Below the pieces are notes generated by a model. It saw nothing but the letters and a program-made list of their open reading frames with translations, did not search any database and was not told the DNA's origin. 64,000 nt of DNA from Myxococcus virescens. GTDB taxonomy: Bacteria; Myxococcota; Myxococcia; Myxococcales; Myxococcaceae. Positions 1-8,381 of the stretch are shown here, one piece after another (positions within the stretch are counted from its first letter, which is position 1; the number at the start of each line of letters is the position of its first letter). The stretch is from NCBI RefSeq assembly GCF_900101905.1, contig NZ_FNAJ01000015.1, positions 62,001 through 126,000 of the forward strand. The letters run 5' to 3'. A program made the translations under genes and the position numbers.

Positions 1-209
1 TTCGGGATGCTGTCCGTCAGCGTGCTGCCCCGCTCTTTCGACAGGTCGAACACAAGGCCCTTCGGGAACCATCCCTCACAGCGGACGCCCTCCGAGAGGA
101 GGTAACCGCGCCCATCCAGCTCTTCCTTGCGGAAAGAGTCCAGCCACGCGAAAGACTCGTCCTCATCGTCATCCACCCAGGGGTAGTAACTCACGCCAAT
201 CCGCTCCAC
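1..209 (-). CDS. Imm11-like immunity protein, second copy (partial, cut by window edge)
   Basis: This is the first 69 or so codons of a gene that runs off the left edge. It starts at a GTG (207-209). The sequence is a near-identical copy of 752-960, with only scattered base changes, so it encodes the same N-terminal region as the full gene at 343-960. That full gene has the C-terminal pattern of the Imm11 (DUF1629) immunity family. The presumed role is to bind and neutralise an AHH-nuclease toxin in the cytoplasm. The start lies one base after the TAA of a decayed toxin tail, the same spacing as in the intact pair. Whether this copy is complete cannot be seen. Confidence 0.8.
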   Translation of the reverse strand, partial: MERIGVSYYPWVDDDEDESFAWLDSFRKEELDGRGYLLSEGVRCEGWFPKGLVFDLSKERGSTLTDSIP

Positions 210-210
210 T

Positions 211-308
211 TTAGCGTTTCTTCGCCAAGCCCCGCTTCTTCGGATCTGCTGACTCCCCACACGCGGTGGGGCAGCCGGTGGAACTCCGAGTCGCGCGCCC
301 CCGAGGGG
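211..308 (-). pseudogene. Remnant of an AHH-nuclease toxin gene
   Basis: Two pieces of the intact toxin gene (962-1648) are joined here. Bases 211-245 match its last codons (ending KKRGLAKKR, stop TAA). Bases 249-305 match the part of its nuclease core that encodes RDSEFHRLPH. About 200 bp between these two pieces in the intact gene are missing, and the join shifts the frame, so no nuclease can be made. The remnant sits directly before the second immunity copy, as the intact toxin does before the first. This indicates an ancestral tandem duplication of the toxin-immunity pair followed by loss of the toxin. Confidence 0.75.
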
Positions 309-342
309 AGGAGCCAGCTCCAACCTCAAGGAGATGCACTGC

Positions 343-960
343 TCAGGCCCGCCCGCGGAACTCGGAGCCGAAATCCTCCAACTCCTGGAACAACACGCCC
401 AGACAGTCCTCATCCACGATTCGCTGGCCCAGGTCTTCACGAACCAGGATGAGGCTAGTCTGCTCCGCGAGCCTGAAGATCTTCGCGTCCTTGGGGATCT
501 TCTTCTCATTGAGCGCCAATCGCCGAAAACGCCTCACCTGCGTCTTGACGATGGAACTCATGCTGAAGTCGGACTTCTTCGCGTCCATACACGCGACCGA
601 CCCCAACACGTTGGCGATGTAATAGGGCGTGGTCAGGACTTTCTTGCGGGGCGTCCGGAGGCGGATGGGCAGGTATTCGATGAAATCCGCCGGCGTCTCC
701 TGCTCCAGGATGCCCTTGAGCTTTTCGGAGACCACCAGCATCCCGAACGTGTTCGGGATGCTGTCCGTCAGCGTGCTGCCCCCCTCCTTCGACAAGTCGA
801 ACACAAGGCCTTTCGGGAACCATTCCTCACAGCGAACGCCCTCCGTGAGGAGGTAACCGCGCCCATCCAGCTCTTCCTTGCGGGAAGAGTCCAGCCACGC
901 GAAAGACTCATCCTCGTCGTCATCCACCCAAGGGTAGTAGCTCACGCCAATCCGCTCCAC
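343..960 (-). CDS. Imm11 (DUF1629)-like immunity protein
   Basis: The 205-residue soluble protein has no signal peptide. Its C-terminal half carries the pattern typical of the Imm11/DUF1629 family: a segment like IFRLAEQTSLILVRED, followed by a hydrophobic strand near the end. The N-terminus is acidic (WVDDDEDE). It starts at GTG 958-960, one base after the TGA of the AHH toxin gene, so the two are translationally coupled. Proteins of this family are usually encoded immediately after polymorphic toxins and protect the producer. The inferred partner is therefore the AHH nuclease. The assignment rests on remembered family patterns plus context. Confidence 0.75.
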   Translation of the reverse strand: MERIGVSYYPWVDDDEDESFAWLDSSRKEELDGRGYLLTEGVRCEEWFPKGLVFDLSKEGGSTLTDSIPNTFGMLVVSEKLKGILEQETPADFIEYLPIRLRTPRKKVLTTPYYIANVLGSVACMDAKKSDFSMSSIVKTQVRRFRRLALNEKKIPKDAKIFRLAEQTSLILVREDLGQRIVDEDCLGVLFQELEDFGSEFRGRA

Positions 961-961
961 T

Positions 962-1648
962 TCAGCGCTTCTTCGCCAAGCCTCGCTTCTTCGGAGCGGG
1001 CTTCGTGAACAAGTTGATGTTGATGGGGCCTGCTGTGGACACCATCTCCCAGTAATCCAACTGGAAGTCCATCAGCTCCGTCTTGACGTCTTCCGGAGGA
1101 TTCCACTCCTTGTGCTTCTTGTCCTTGGCCAGCGCGTTATCCAGCAAGTTGCGGACGCGGCGCATATCGTCACTCACCAGTCTGGAATAGGCCGGATGAC
1201 TCCCCATGTGGTGGGGCAAGCGGTGGAACTCCGAGTCGCGCGCCACTGCGGGAAGGAAGATGATGTTCTCCCCATTGTTGATGTTGTAGTCCACGCCCCG
1301 AAGCATCCGCATCTGGTCGCTGGTGAAGTTCTTATCGGAGAAGGCCTCCTCCGGAAGCAGATGGTGTGCCTGGTTGATGTACGGGGACTGGCCAATCTTG
1401 AAGTTCTGGCCGTGGACGAAGGTGTACCGGCGCGCATGCGTCAGGCTGCCAGGCTTGATTCGCTTGTCCCCGCGCACACGGGTGCCTCGCGCCTGAAGCA
1501 CGCCCTGGATGATCTCAAGGTCCGCGTAGATCTTGTTCCGGCCACCATTGCCCTTGATGTGCTTGTGGCCTTTATCCCGATAGTCACGCGAGCGCCTGAG
1601 CCGGGCCTTCAGCTTGCCCATTCCAGCGAGATGATCTGCCTTCGCCAT
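962..1648 (-). CDS. AHH-family nuclease toxin (probable type VI effector)
   Basis: The 228-residue protein has no signal peptide or membrane segment. The first 75 residues are strongly basic. The centre carries the AHH nuclease signature: A94-H95-H96 in INQAHHLLP, then NNGENIIFLP at 125-133, and a histidine-rich HRLPHHMGSHPAY block at 142-154 with H142, H146, H147 and H151. AHH domains are HNH-like DNases/RNases found as the toxic tips of polymorphic toxins. Here the domain stands alone, as a cargo effector rather than the tip of a large protein. The gene lies 17 bp after the DUF6484 gene and one base before the immunity gene. Confidence 0.8.
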   Translation of the reverse strand: MAKADHLAGMGKLKARLRRSRDYRDKGHKHIKGNGGRNKIYADLEIIQGVLQARGTRVRGDKRIKPGSLTHARRYTFVHGQNFKIGQSPYINQAHHLLPEEAFSDKNFTSDQMRMLRGVDYNINNGENIIFLPAVARDSEFHRLPHHMGSHPAYSRLVSDDMRRVRNLLDNALAKDKKHKEWNPPEDVKTELMDFQLDYWEMVSTAGPININLFTKPAPKKRGLAKKR

Positions 1649-1665
1649 GCGTGCCCCCGTGGAAC

Positions 1666-2223
1666 TCAGTTCAACTCAATCTTACCACCGCGAATGAGCT
1701 GGAGCCCCGAGGCCCGGCTCTCCACTCGAACCCCTCGAAGAAGGATGGTGCCGTCCCGGCGCAGCGTGATGCTTGCCTCGCCTACACGCAACACGATTTC
1801 CTTCTCGGCGCCGAGCACCAACCGGTCCTCCTTCGGGGTGTCCTTCGCCTCGGGTACAGAGGGCGCCGGAGCGCCAGCAGCGGCGTCGGGACGGCTCGCC
1901 ACCTCGAGCAACTGCTCCAGCAGCGAAGGAGCGCTGGTGGCTTGAGCCAGTGCGACCAGAAGCGGACGTGCGGGGTCACCGTCCTCGAACAGCAGCACGA
2001 CCTCTCGGCGCTCTTCCACCGCCGAACGCAACTGCTCAGCCCCGAGCGAGACGAAGCTCCGGGCCGCGACCGGCATGGACGTCGGATTGCCCGCGAAGTC
2101 CACCAGCGCCAGCCCCTCCGGATTCACCCCCATGAGCCTGCCAACACGCGCCCCTGTGATGGGCTCCCGGTGAGCGGCTTGGAGCGTCTTCTCGGGCTTG
2201 GCGCCATCATCATTCGAGGCCAT
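1666..2223 (-). CDS. DUF6484 domain protein, type VI secretion-associated
   Basis: The 185-residue soluble protein has an N-terminal small domain (about 15-110) containing ARVGRLMGVNPEGLALVDF and RPLLVALAQ. A proline/alanine-rich linker follows (about 112-135). The C-terminal segment is beta-rich (LVLGAEKEIVLRVGEASITLRRDG), resembling the repetitive strands at the end of VgrG-type spikes. This matches the DUF6484 arrangement usually found next to VgrG and T6SS effectors. The start is ATG 2221-2223. It is the first gene of the effector module and may load or adapt the AHH toxin, which is inference. No vgrG, hcp or PAAR gene is in the window. Confidence 0.65.
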   Translation of the reverse strand: MASNDDGAKPEKTLQAAHREPITGARVGRLMGVNPEGLALVDFAGNPTSMPVAARSFVSLGAEQLRSAVEERREVVLLFEDGDPARPLLVALAQATSAPSLLEQLLEVASRPDAAAGAPAPSVPEAKDTPKEDRLVLGAEKEIVLRVGEASITLRRDGTILLRGVRVESRASGLQLIRGGKIELN

Positions 2224-2294
2224 GGGCCCCCCAATCCGACGTCGTGCCGTACAGTGCGACCTTCGCCCCAAGGAGACGGCGGACCTGAACGATA

Positions 2295-2789
2295 TCAGGC
2301 CCTTCCCAGCCGCTCCACCAGCAGCGCCAGACTCCGGCCCACGATGGAGCGCCGGATCTGCCCCCGGTCCCCAGTGAAGGCGTGCCGCTCCACCGTGGCC
2401 TGTCCACCCCGCTGGAGCACCGCGAGGTAGGCCAGGCCCACGGGCTTCTGCGGCGTGCCGCCTCCGGGTCCCGCGATGCCTGTCTCCACCAGCACCCAGT
2501 CCGCCGTGGAGCGCGCCAGGGCACCATGGGCCATGGCCTCCACGACCTCGGCGCTGACGGAGCCATGCGCTTGCAGCAACGCCAACGGGACGCCGAGCTG
2601 CTCCACCTTGGACTCATACGAGTAGGGAATGAAGCCACGCTCGACCACCGCGGAGGCGCCGGGCACCTCCGTCAACGTCGCGCCCAGCAGCCCTCCCGTG
2701 CAGGCCTCCACCAACGCCAGGCGAACGCCCGCCGCGCGACACCGCTCCAGCGCCTGCCGCGCCAAGGCCTCCAGGGATGCTTCCGTCAT
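2295..2789 (-). CDS. CinA-family C-terminal domain protein (nicotinamide-nucleotide amidase-like)
   Basis: The 164-residue protein consists only of the CinA C-terminal domain. The substrate-pocket motifs are present: LVEACTGGLLGATLTEVPGAS near residues 26-45, the GFIPYSYESK segment, and ETGIAGPGGGTPQKPVG (about 100-116). Stand-alone proteins of this type (PncC) deamidate nicotinamide mononucleotide to nicotinate mononucleotide in NAD salvage. That reaction is the family expectation and was not tested here. The start is ATG 2787-2789 before TEASLEALARQ; a longer upstream reading frame adds only unconserved residues. The gene is transcribed towards the toxin module but separated by 71 bp, so it is probably independent. 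Confidence 0.85.
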   Translation of the reverse strand: MTEASLEALARQALERCRAAGVRLALVEACTGGLLGATLTEVPGASAVVERGFIPYSYESKVEQLGVPLALLQAHGSVSAEVVEAMAHGALARSTADWVLVETGIAGPGGGTPQKPVGLAYLAVLQRGGQATVERHAFTGDRGQIRRSIVGRSLALLVERLGRA

Positions 2790-3028
2790 GCGCCCCACTC
2801 CATCCCATCCGCGGCGGACCTGCACGCCCAAGAACGGTCACGCCGTGCGTTCCCGGCCGTGTCCTCGCTCGGGGCGCTGCGTCCGAGGCCACCGTAGCAG
2901 CCGGACGTGAGGCCCAGTCGGCGCACCGGGGCGGGGACACCGTCCACGGTCGCGCAGTCCGTTGACCGACATCCCCTGGCCGCACTCCGGGTGCCCTCGG
3001 CGGCGGATTCCTTGACCCATCCGCGCTC

Positions 3029-4936
3029 GTGCGCAACAGAGTGCCGCCCGTGTCCTGGCGAGCGTGGAAGGTTGGAGTCCTGGCCCTGATGGCCGCATTC
3101 CTGGCGGCCTGTGCGTCCAGGCCGGTGGCCCCTGCCCCTGTGCCAGTCCCAGCAGAACCGGTCGTCACGGGCCCGGTCGCCGAGGCCGAGGGCTATCTGC
3201 GCGCCTGGGCCGCGGGGGATGTCGCCTCCATGCGGCGCGCCGTCGTCAACCCGCCCGCGTACTTCGAGGTGATGCACCAGCAGTTCCGCGACGGGCTGCG
3301 CATCGTCTCCTCCCAGTTCGAGCTCGGACCGTTCCAGCGCGATGGCGACGCCAGGGTGGCCACCTACCGCGCCGTGCACCTGCTGCGCGGGCTCGGGGAA
3401 TGGGAGCTGGAAGGAGCGCTGCGCTTCGTCCGTCACCAGGGCCAGTGGCGCGTCCAGTGGACTCCCGCCACGCTGCACCCCGAGGCCCGCGAGGGTGACC
3501 TCTTCTCCCGCACCCGCACGGCCCCGCAGCGGGCCGACATCCTCGACTCGCAGGGAACGCCACTCACCCTCCACGGAGAGGTCATCACCATCGGCGTCGA
3601 CCCCACCCGCGTCCGGAACCACGCGGACGTGGCGGCGGCGCTCCAGGCACATACCGGCGTGAGCACCGCACAGTTCGACGCGGCGCTGAGCGCGGCGGGC
3701 ACGGCGACGAGCCGCTTCGTGCCCATCATCGACCTGCCCCCCGCGCGCTACCAACAGGTGCGCCCGGCGCTGGCCCCCGTGCCCGGCATCTTCTTCCGCC
3801 GCAAGAGCGCCCGTACCCCGACGGACGGCTTCGCGGCGCACACCCTGGGCCGCGTTGGCGAGGTGACGGCCGAGCTGCTACCGCAGATGGGCCCCACCTA
3901 TCTGCCTGGAGACCTCGTGGGCCTGTCCGGCCTGGAGCGGGCATACGAGGTCCAGCTCGCGGGCAGCCCCTCCGGTGACGTCCTGCTCATGCGCCCCTCG
4001 GGCAAGACGCAGGTCCTCTTCCACTTCGAGGGTGAGCCGGGAGCGCCCCTGTCCACCACGCTGCGCCGCGAGGTCCAGGCCGCCGCGGAGGCCGCGCTCG
4101 ACGGTGTGGCCCACCCCGCGGCCCTCGTCGCCGTGAACAGCGCCACGGGGGCCATCCTCGCCGTGGCCAGCCGGCCGCTCTCGCAGCCGCTGCACCGTGC
4201 CCTCACCGGCCGCTACCCGCCCGGGTCCACGTTCAAGGTCGTCACCACGGAGGCGCTGCTCGCCCGAGGCATGCGAGTGGACTCCCCTGTCGCGTGCCCG
4301 CCGATGACGATGGTGCGCACCAAGCCCTTCCGGAACTTCGAGGGAGAGTCCCTGGGTGACACCACGCTGCGACAAGTGTTCGCCCACTCGTGCAATACCG
4401 CGTTCGTGACGCTCGCGACGGGGCTCGGCGGTGATGCGCTGAGTGCCGCGGCTCGCCGGTTCGGCTTCGATGTGCCCTACTTCCCCGGGCTGACTTCCGC
4501 CGGTGCATCGTTCCCCGCGCCCGCGGATGCCATCGAACTGGCGGCCGCCGCCATCGGTCAGGGGCGGGTGCTCGCGACGCCCATGCACATGGCCTCGGTC
4601 GCAGCGGCGGCGGAGTCTGGCGAGTGGCGCGCGCCCTACCTCGTGGAAGGACTGGACGGCGGACCGAGCAGCCCGCTCTCGGACGGCGTCCGGGCGCCGC
4701 TGTCCGCGCTGATGCGCGCCGTCGTGATGGAAGGCTCCGGGAAGGCCGGCCGGCAGGTGCCCGGGCTCGGCGGCAAGACAGGCACCGCCGAGTTCGGCAC
4801 CGTGGCGCCGCTGCCCACGCACGCGTGGTTCATCGGGTTTCGAAAGGGCGTGGGATTCGCCGTCCTGGTGGAAGGCGGCGGCGTGGGCGGGCGCGTTGCC
4901 GCGCCCATCGCCGCGAAGTTCGCGGGTGCGCTGTAA
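3029..4936 (+). CDS. Lipoprotein penicillin-binding protein (transpeptidase with NTF2-like N-terminal domain)
   Basis: The 635-residue class B-type transpeptidase builds peptidoglycan cross-links on the periplasmic side. It begins at GTG 3029 with a short hydrophobic stretch ending in a lipobox-like LAAC, so it is probably a lipoprotein. Residues about 50-155 form an NTF2/MecA_N-like domain (AEGYLRAWAAGD...). A dimerisation/linker region follows (RADILDSQGTPL at about 170). The catalytic domain has all three penicilloyl-transferase motifs: S400-T-F-K403, S454-C-N456 and K583-T-G585. It stands alone, divergent from the CinA gene across 239 bp. Proteins of this architecture include low-affinity PBPs such as PBP2a; whether this one is beta-lactam tolerant cannot be read from sequence. 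Confidence 0.88.
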   Translation: MRNRVPPVSWRAWKVGVLALMAAFLAACASRPVAPAPVPVPAEPVVTGPVAEAEGYLRAWAAGDVASMRRAVVNPPAYFEVMHQQFRDGLRIVSSQFELGPFQRDGDARVATYRAVHLLRGLGEWELEGALRFVRHQGQWRVQWTPATLHPEAREGDLFSRTRTAPQRADILDSQGTPLTLHGEVITIGVDPTRVRNHADVAAALQAHTGVSTAQFDAALSAAGTATSRFVPIIDLPPARYQQVRPALAPVPGIFFRRKSARTPTDGFAAHTLGRVGEVTAELLPQMGPTYLPGDLVGLSGLERAYEVQLAGSPSGDVLLMRPSGKTQVLFHFEGEPGAPLSTTLRREVQAAAEAALDGVAHPAALVAVNSATGAILAVASRPLSQPLHRALTGRYPPGSTFKVVTTEALLARGMRVDSPVACPPMTMVRTKPFRNFEGESLGDTTLRQVFAHSCNTAFVTLATGLGGDALSAAARRFGFDVPYFPGLTSAGASFPAPADAIELAAAAIGQGRVLATPMHMASVAAAAESGEWRAPYLVEGLDGGPSSPLSDGVRAPLSALMRAVVMEGSGKAGRQVPGLGGKTGTAEFGTVAPLPTHAWFIGFRKGVGFAVLVEGGGVGGRVAAPIAAKFAGAL

Positions 4937-4997
4937 CGCGCCCGAGCGCTCTTTCACACACAGGCTCCGCAACGGCGCAGCGCCACGCGAGGCCACA

Positions 4998-5024
4998 GCG
5001 CGCGGCGCGCCTCCCGCCGCGCGC
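4998..5024. terminator. GC-rich hairpin between convergent genes
   Basis: A perfect 10-bp inverted repeat (4998-5007 pairing with 5015-5024, 7-nt loop) lies in the 97-bp gap between the convergent stops at 4936 and 5034. The position fits a two-way terminator. No T-tract follows on either strand, so intrinsic termination is uncertain. Confidence 0.45.
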
Positions 5025-5033
5025 CGCCGACGC

Positions 5034-7610
5034 TCAGGCTCCGCGACGACGCAGCGCCATGGCCAGTCCCGCGAACGCCATCGTCACCCACAGCGCCACC
5101 GCGCCCGGCCCCGTCGCGTTGCAGCCGCCACCACCCACGTCCGCGCCGCTACCCGACGAAGTGCCCGCGTCGGGCGTCTGCGGCCCCGCGTCCGGTTGCT
5201 GCGTGCCCGCATCCAGCGTGCCCGTGCCCGCGTCCGGCGGCTTCGTCAGCGTGCTCTCATCGAAGTACGCGCCACACGCCGGGTCACTCACACCGGCCGC
5301 ACGGTGGTCCAGCGCCAGCGCATAGGCGCCCGCACCGAAGCCCGCCATGGGCGTGTTGTACTTATACGTGCCGTTCAGCTCGTCATACGTCTCCGCCACG
5401 GCCAGGTAGTTCTTCAGCGACTGGTCCGTCACCCACTTCAGCACGCGGTCAGCACGCGCCACATCACCGCCCATGCGCTTGGCCATCGCGCCGCGCAGGC
5501 TGACGATGACCCACTCCGCGCTGTCGTACTCGCCGCCCCAAGGGCTCAAGTCCGCACCATCCGGGTGGTCATAGCGGTCATCGTTGCGCTGCCAGCCCGC
5601 ACCCGCCGGTGAGGACAGGCGCAGGTCCAGTCCATGAAAGGTCGCCTGGGCAATCTTCCCCGCCGGGTCGAACAGCTCGAAGGCGAACGCGTCGAACACC
5701 GCCGCGTCCCAGTAGCCCCTGCCCTTCCTCAGCTCCTCCAGGTTCGAGGCCAGCGCGAAGTTCCTGTCCGTCAGCTGCTCCGCCATCGCCCGGCGCAAGG
5801 ACTCGCCCGCCTGCCGGTAGCGCTGCGCGCGCTCCGTGTCGCCCACCCGCTGCGCCAGCTCCGCCGCGTCACACAGGCCGCGCGCCGCCGTGAGGCTGGT
5901 GTACGTCCACGACCGCTGCCGCCCTTTCCAGTGCGTTTCCCAGATGGACGAGTCCGGACGGATGAGCCCCGTCACCGGGTTGATGAGCGCCACCAGCGCG
6001 TCCCCCACCTTCGTGGACACCGTGGGCCAGGTCTGGTCCACCAACGTGGTGTCGCCCGTCGTCCGCTCGTAGTGCCGCAGCGCCCACAGGAAGAGACCGA
6101 AGCCGTCGAACTCGATGTTCGGCCCCGCCTCGTTGAAGTCCGTCTCCTCCACGCCGAAGCCGTGGTAGCGCGTGAGGGTGATGATGTACGGCGGCATCGA
6201 ATACGGCTCCAGCTCACGCCAGTGCTGGAAGCGGCCACTGTCCGCGTTGAGGTAGTAGGACAGCGCGTCGCGGGCATCGCTCTGCATGCCCAACGTGGCC
6301 ATGGCCGCCACCGCGTAGGCCCCATCCCGAATCCAGGCGTACGTCCACTGCCCGGGCGGCAGGCTCGCCAGCACCGCGCCGTGGCCCGCGTGGCGAACCA
6401 CGCCTGGCAGCGACGCCGGCGTTCCGCCGGGCGCCTTGAAGCGCGTGCGGCGCGGCTCGCCATCCCGTGACAGGAACTCGCGCAGGTACACGTCGCGCGA
6501 ACGCACCTGCGCCATGTGCAGCACCACCGCCGAGTGCCGCAGCAGGGACTCCTCGTCCGCCGACATGCCCGCCGGCACCTTCACCGTGTCCGACTGGAAT
6601 GCCGCCCACCGCGCCACTTCCGCGTCCACCAGCGCCTGGGCGCCGGACGCGCCTGCGTACTCCGTCAGCCACTGCCGCACCGTGGCCCCGGCCGCGGGGT
6701 CACCGTGGTGCGCGAAGGCCACGCCCACCCACCGCTCCGCGCCCGCCGGGATGTCCCCCAGGTTGAACTGGTACGCCGTCACCCAGCCCGTGCCCGCAGA
6801 GGGCTGCGCCGTGAAGTCCTGCAGGTCCTGCCCGCCGCCCCCATTCACCACCGAGTAGGCGTTCTGCGAGCCCGTCGTCGTGGACAGCCACGCCGACTTC
6901 CGGGCCACCGTGCCCAGCGGCCGCGCCACCAACACCCCCGCGAAGCCCTTCTCCACGAAGTCGTTGCCGCTCAGCTCCACCGTCTCGCCATTCTCATCCA
7001 GGTCCGCCATCACGCCCGGACGGCCGAAGCCCAGGTGGAAGTTGTGGAGCGAGAAGGCACTCACGCCCGTGACGGCCGACGTGCCGGTGTTGCGCACGCG
7101 CAGCGCCATGACGAAGGACGCGTGCGGCAGGCCCTGCGGCGCGAAGACGAACGTCGTCGCCTCCAGCGTTCCCACCCGCTGCACCAGCGCGCCCAGCCCC
7201 GTACCGCCCGTCTTTTCCGGCGCCCACGCCGCGTAGCCGCTGGCGTCCCGGTCCGCCTCCTGCGTGCTGAGCCAGCGCTGCGTGCCCCCGGAGCGCAGCC
7301 CGAAGAACGCGTCGAAGAGCAGGTCGCGGGCGTGAATCACCTTCGGCTGGCCATTCTCGAAGACGTCATTGCCCGCCGCGTCGATGACGGGCTCCTCGGT
7401 GGCGAACAGGTGCTCGCGGAAGTGCGTCACCTTGCGCTGCTCCACGTCCAACATCACCGCGCCATGCCCGTTGGACGACGGCAGGCGCAGGAAGGAGCGC
7501 TGGATGGGAACCTCCGCGCGGGCGCCGGCGGCGCCCACGGTGCACAGCAGCGCGAGGAGCAGCACGGGCGGCTGGCCAGGTCGGTGATACTGGCGGGGGA
7601 TGGGAATCAT
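5034..7610 (-). CDS. Secreted GH15-type glycosidase (glucoamylase-like) with MYXO-CTERM-like anchor
   Basis: The 858-residue exported protein begins with a signal peptide ending near AGARA (about residue 32). A beta-sandwich region follows (about 35-320). The (alpha/alpha)6-barrel of glucoamylase type (about 350-770) includes YAWIRDGAYAVAAMATLG and SPWGGEYDSAEWVIVSLRG-like segments and the WETHWKGR stretch. Such enzymes release glucose or related sugars from alpha-glucans. The C-terminus has a low-complexity DAG/PDAGT-rich linker, then a Gly-rich GGGGCN motif, a hydrophobic helix and LRRRGA. This is the layout of the MYXO-CTERM sorting signal and suggests surface anchoring after processing. 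It is monocistronic and starts at ATG 7608-7610. Confidence 0.85.
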   Translation of the reverse strand: MIPIPRQYHRPGQPPVLLLALLCTVGAAGARAEVPIQRSFLRLPSSNGHGAVMLDVEQRKVTHFREHLFATEEPVIDAAGNDVFENGQPKVIHARDLLFDAFFGLRSGGTQRWLSTQEADRDASGYAAWAPEKTGGTGLGALVQRVGTLEATTFVFAPQGLPHASFVMALRVRNTGTSAVTGVSAFSLHNFHLGFGRPGVMADLDENGETVELSGNDFVEKGFAGVLVARPLGTVARKSAWLSTTTGSQNAYSVVNGGGGQDLQDFTAQPSAGTGWVTAYQFNLGDIPAGAERWVGVAFAHHGDPAAGATVRQWLTEYAGASGAQALVDAEVARWAAFQSDTVKVPAGMSADEESLLRHSAVVLHMAQVRSRDVYLREFLSRDGEPRRTRFKAPGGTPASLPGVVRHAGHGAVLASLPPGQWTYAWIRDGAYAVAAMATLGMQSDARDALSYYLNADSGRFQHWRELEPYSMPPYIITLTRYHGFGVEETDFNEAGPNIEFDGFGLFLWALRHYERTTGDTTLVDQTWPTVSTKVGDALVALINPVTGLIRPDSSIWETHWKGRQRSWTYTSLTAARGLCDAAELAQRVGDTERAQRYRQAGESLRRAMAEQLTDRNFALASNLEELRKGRGYWDAAVFDAFAFELFDPAGKIAQATFHGLDLRLSSPAGAGWQRNDDRYDHPDGADLSPWGGEYDSAEWVIVSLRGAMAKRMGGDVARADRVLKWVTDQSLKNYLAVAETYDELNGTYKYNTPMAGFGAGAYALALDHRAAGVSDPACGAYFDESTLTKPPDAGTGTLDAGTQQPDAGPQTPDAGTSSGSGADVGGGGCNATGPGAVALWVTMAFAGLAMALRRRGA

Positions 7611-7829
7611 CCGGCGGATTCTGGGACCCTTCCCGTCTCAGGCCAACGGGTGTGAAACCACCTCTCTTGCTGACCTTCCCGGAAAAGGCTGTTTCAACAA
7701 GGGTTCAGCCGGGACTCTGGCGCCTCCGCGCAACCACCTGTCGCCACCCTCCCCTCAAGAAATGGGACTCATCACGTACTGACTGGTGACGCGGCACCGG
7801 ACGACCCACCGCCCGCCGCAGGGGACCTC

Positions 7830-8381
7830 ATGACTTCGCTCGCCCGGCCCGCGAGGCTGACCTGGCAGAACCGCGGCACCTTCCTTCGCGTCCTGCTGAC
7901 GCAGGTGCTCTACGTCGCCCCGCTCTTCTGGTTCATGGAGCTGGCGCAGAACGTGGCCTGGCGGTGGATGAATGGGGACTGGGGTTGGGTGTTCCCCAAG
8001 TCGCCGTACCACTGGTTCTCCTTCGGGAGCCTCATCCTGTGGGCCGGCTGCGTGGCGCTCCTGTGGAGCCTGCACTTCTTCTGGTTCTACCCACGCCGCG
8101 TGAAGGTCTGGCCGCGACTGGCCATTGGCGCCGGGGTGTGCTGGGTGGGCGAATGGGTGGGCGGCTACGTCGCGGCCAATGTCTTCAACCATCCGCTCCA
8201 GGTGTGGCCCGGCTCACCGCTCGTCTACGTCCACTACAGCGCCCTGTTCTTCTGGGTGAGCAACTGCATCGTCTATCACCTGCTCACCAACGACGTGGTG
8301 GACCTCACGCCCGAGTACGACGCGCCTCCGACGACGACGCGCCGCGCCGCGCCCAGGTGGCCTGAGGCTCACGCGCCCTGA
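7830..8381 (+). CDS. Four-helix membrane protein, unknown function
   Basis: The 183-residue protein has about four predicted transmembrane segments (about residues 18-38, 62-88, 97-118 and 130-150). They are rich in Trp, Phe and Tyr, with a short basic cytoplasmic tail. I do not recognise the family. The start is an ATG at 7830 with a GGGGAC-type Shine-Dalgarno upstream. The last 13 bp overlap the 3' end of the convergent histidine-kinase gene. A membrane enzyme (for example carotenoid or lipid related) is possible, but nothing in the sequence shows a catalytic motif. Confidence 0.7.
   Translation: MTSLARPARLTWQNRGTFLRVLLTQVLYVAPLFWFMELAQNVAWRWMNGDWGWVFPKSPYHWFSFGSLILWAGCVALLWSLHFFWFYPRRVKVWPRLAIGAGVCWVGEWVGGYVAANVFNHPLQVWPGSPLVYVHYSALFFWVSNCIVYHLLTNDVVDLTPEYDAPPTTTRRAAPRWPEAHAP

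Noticed and set aside
7611-7829. Small 60-codon frame before the membrane protein.
   Set aside because: No family, weak start, and overlaps only a spacer region.
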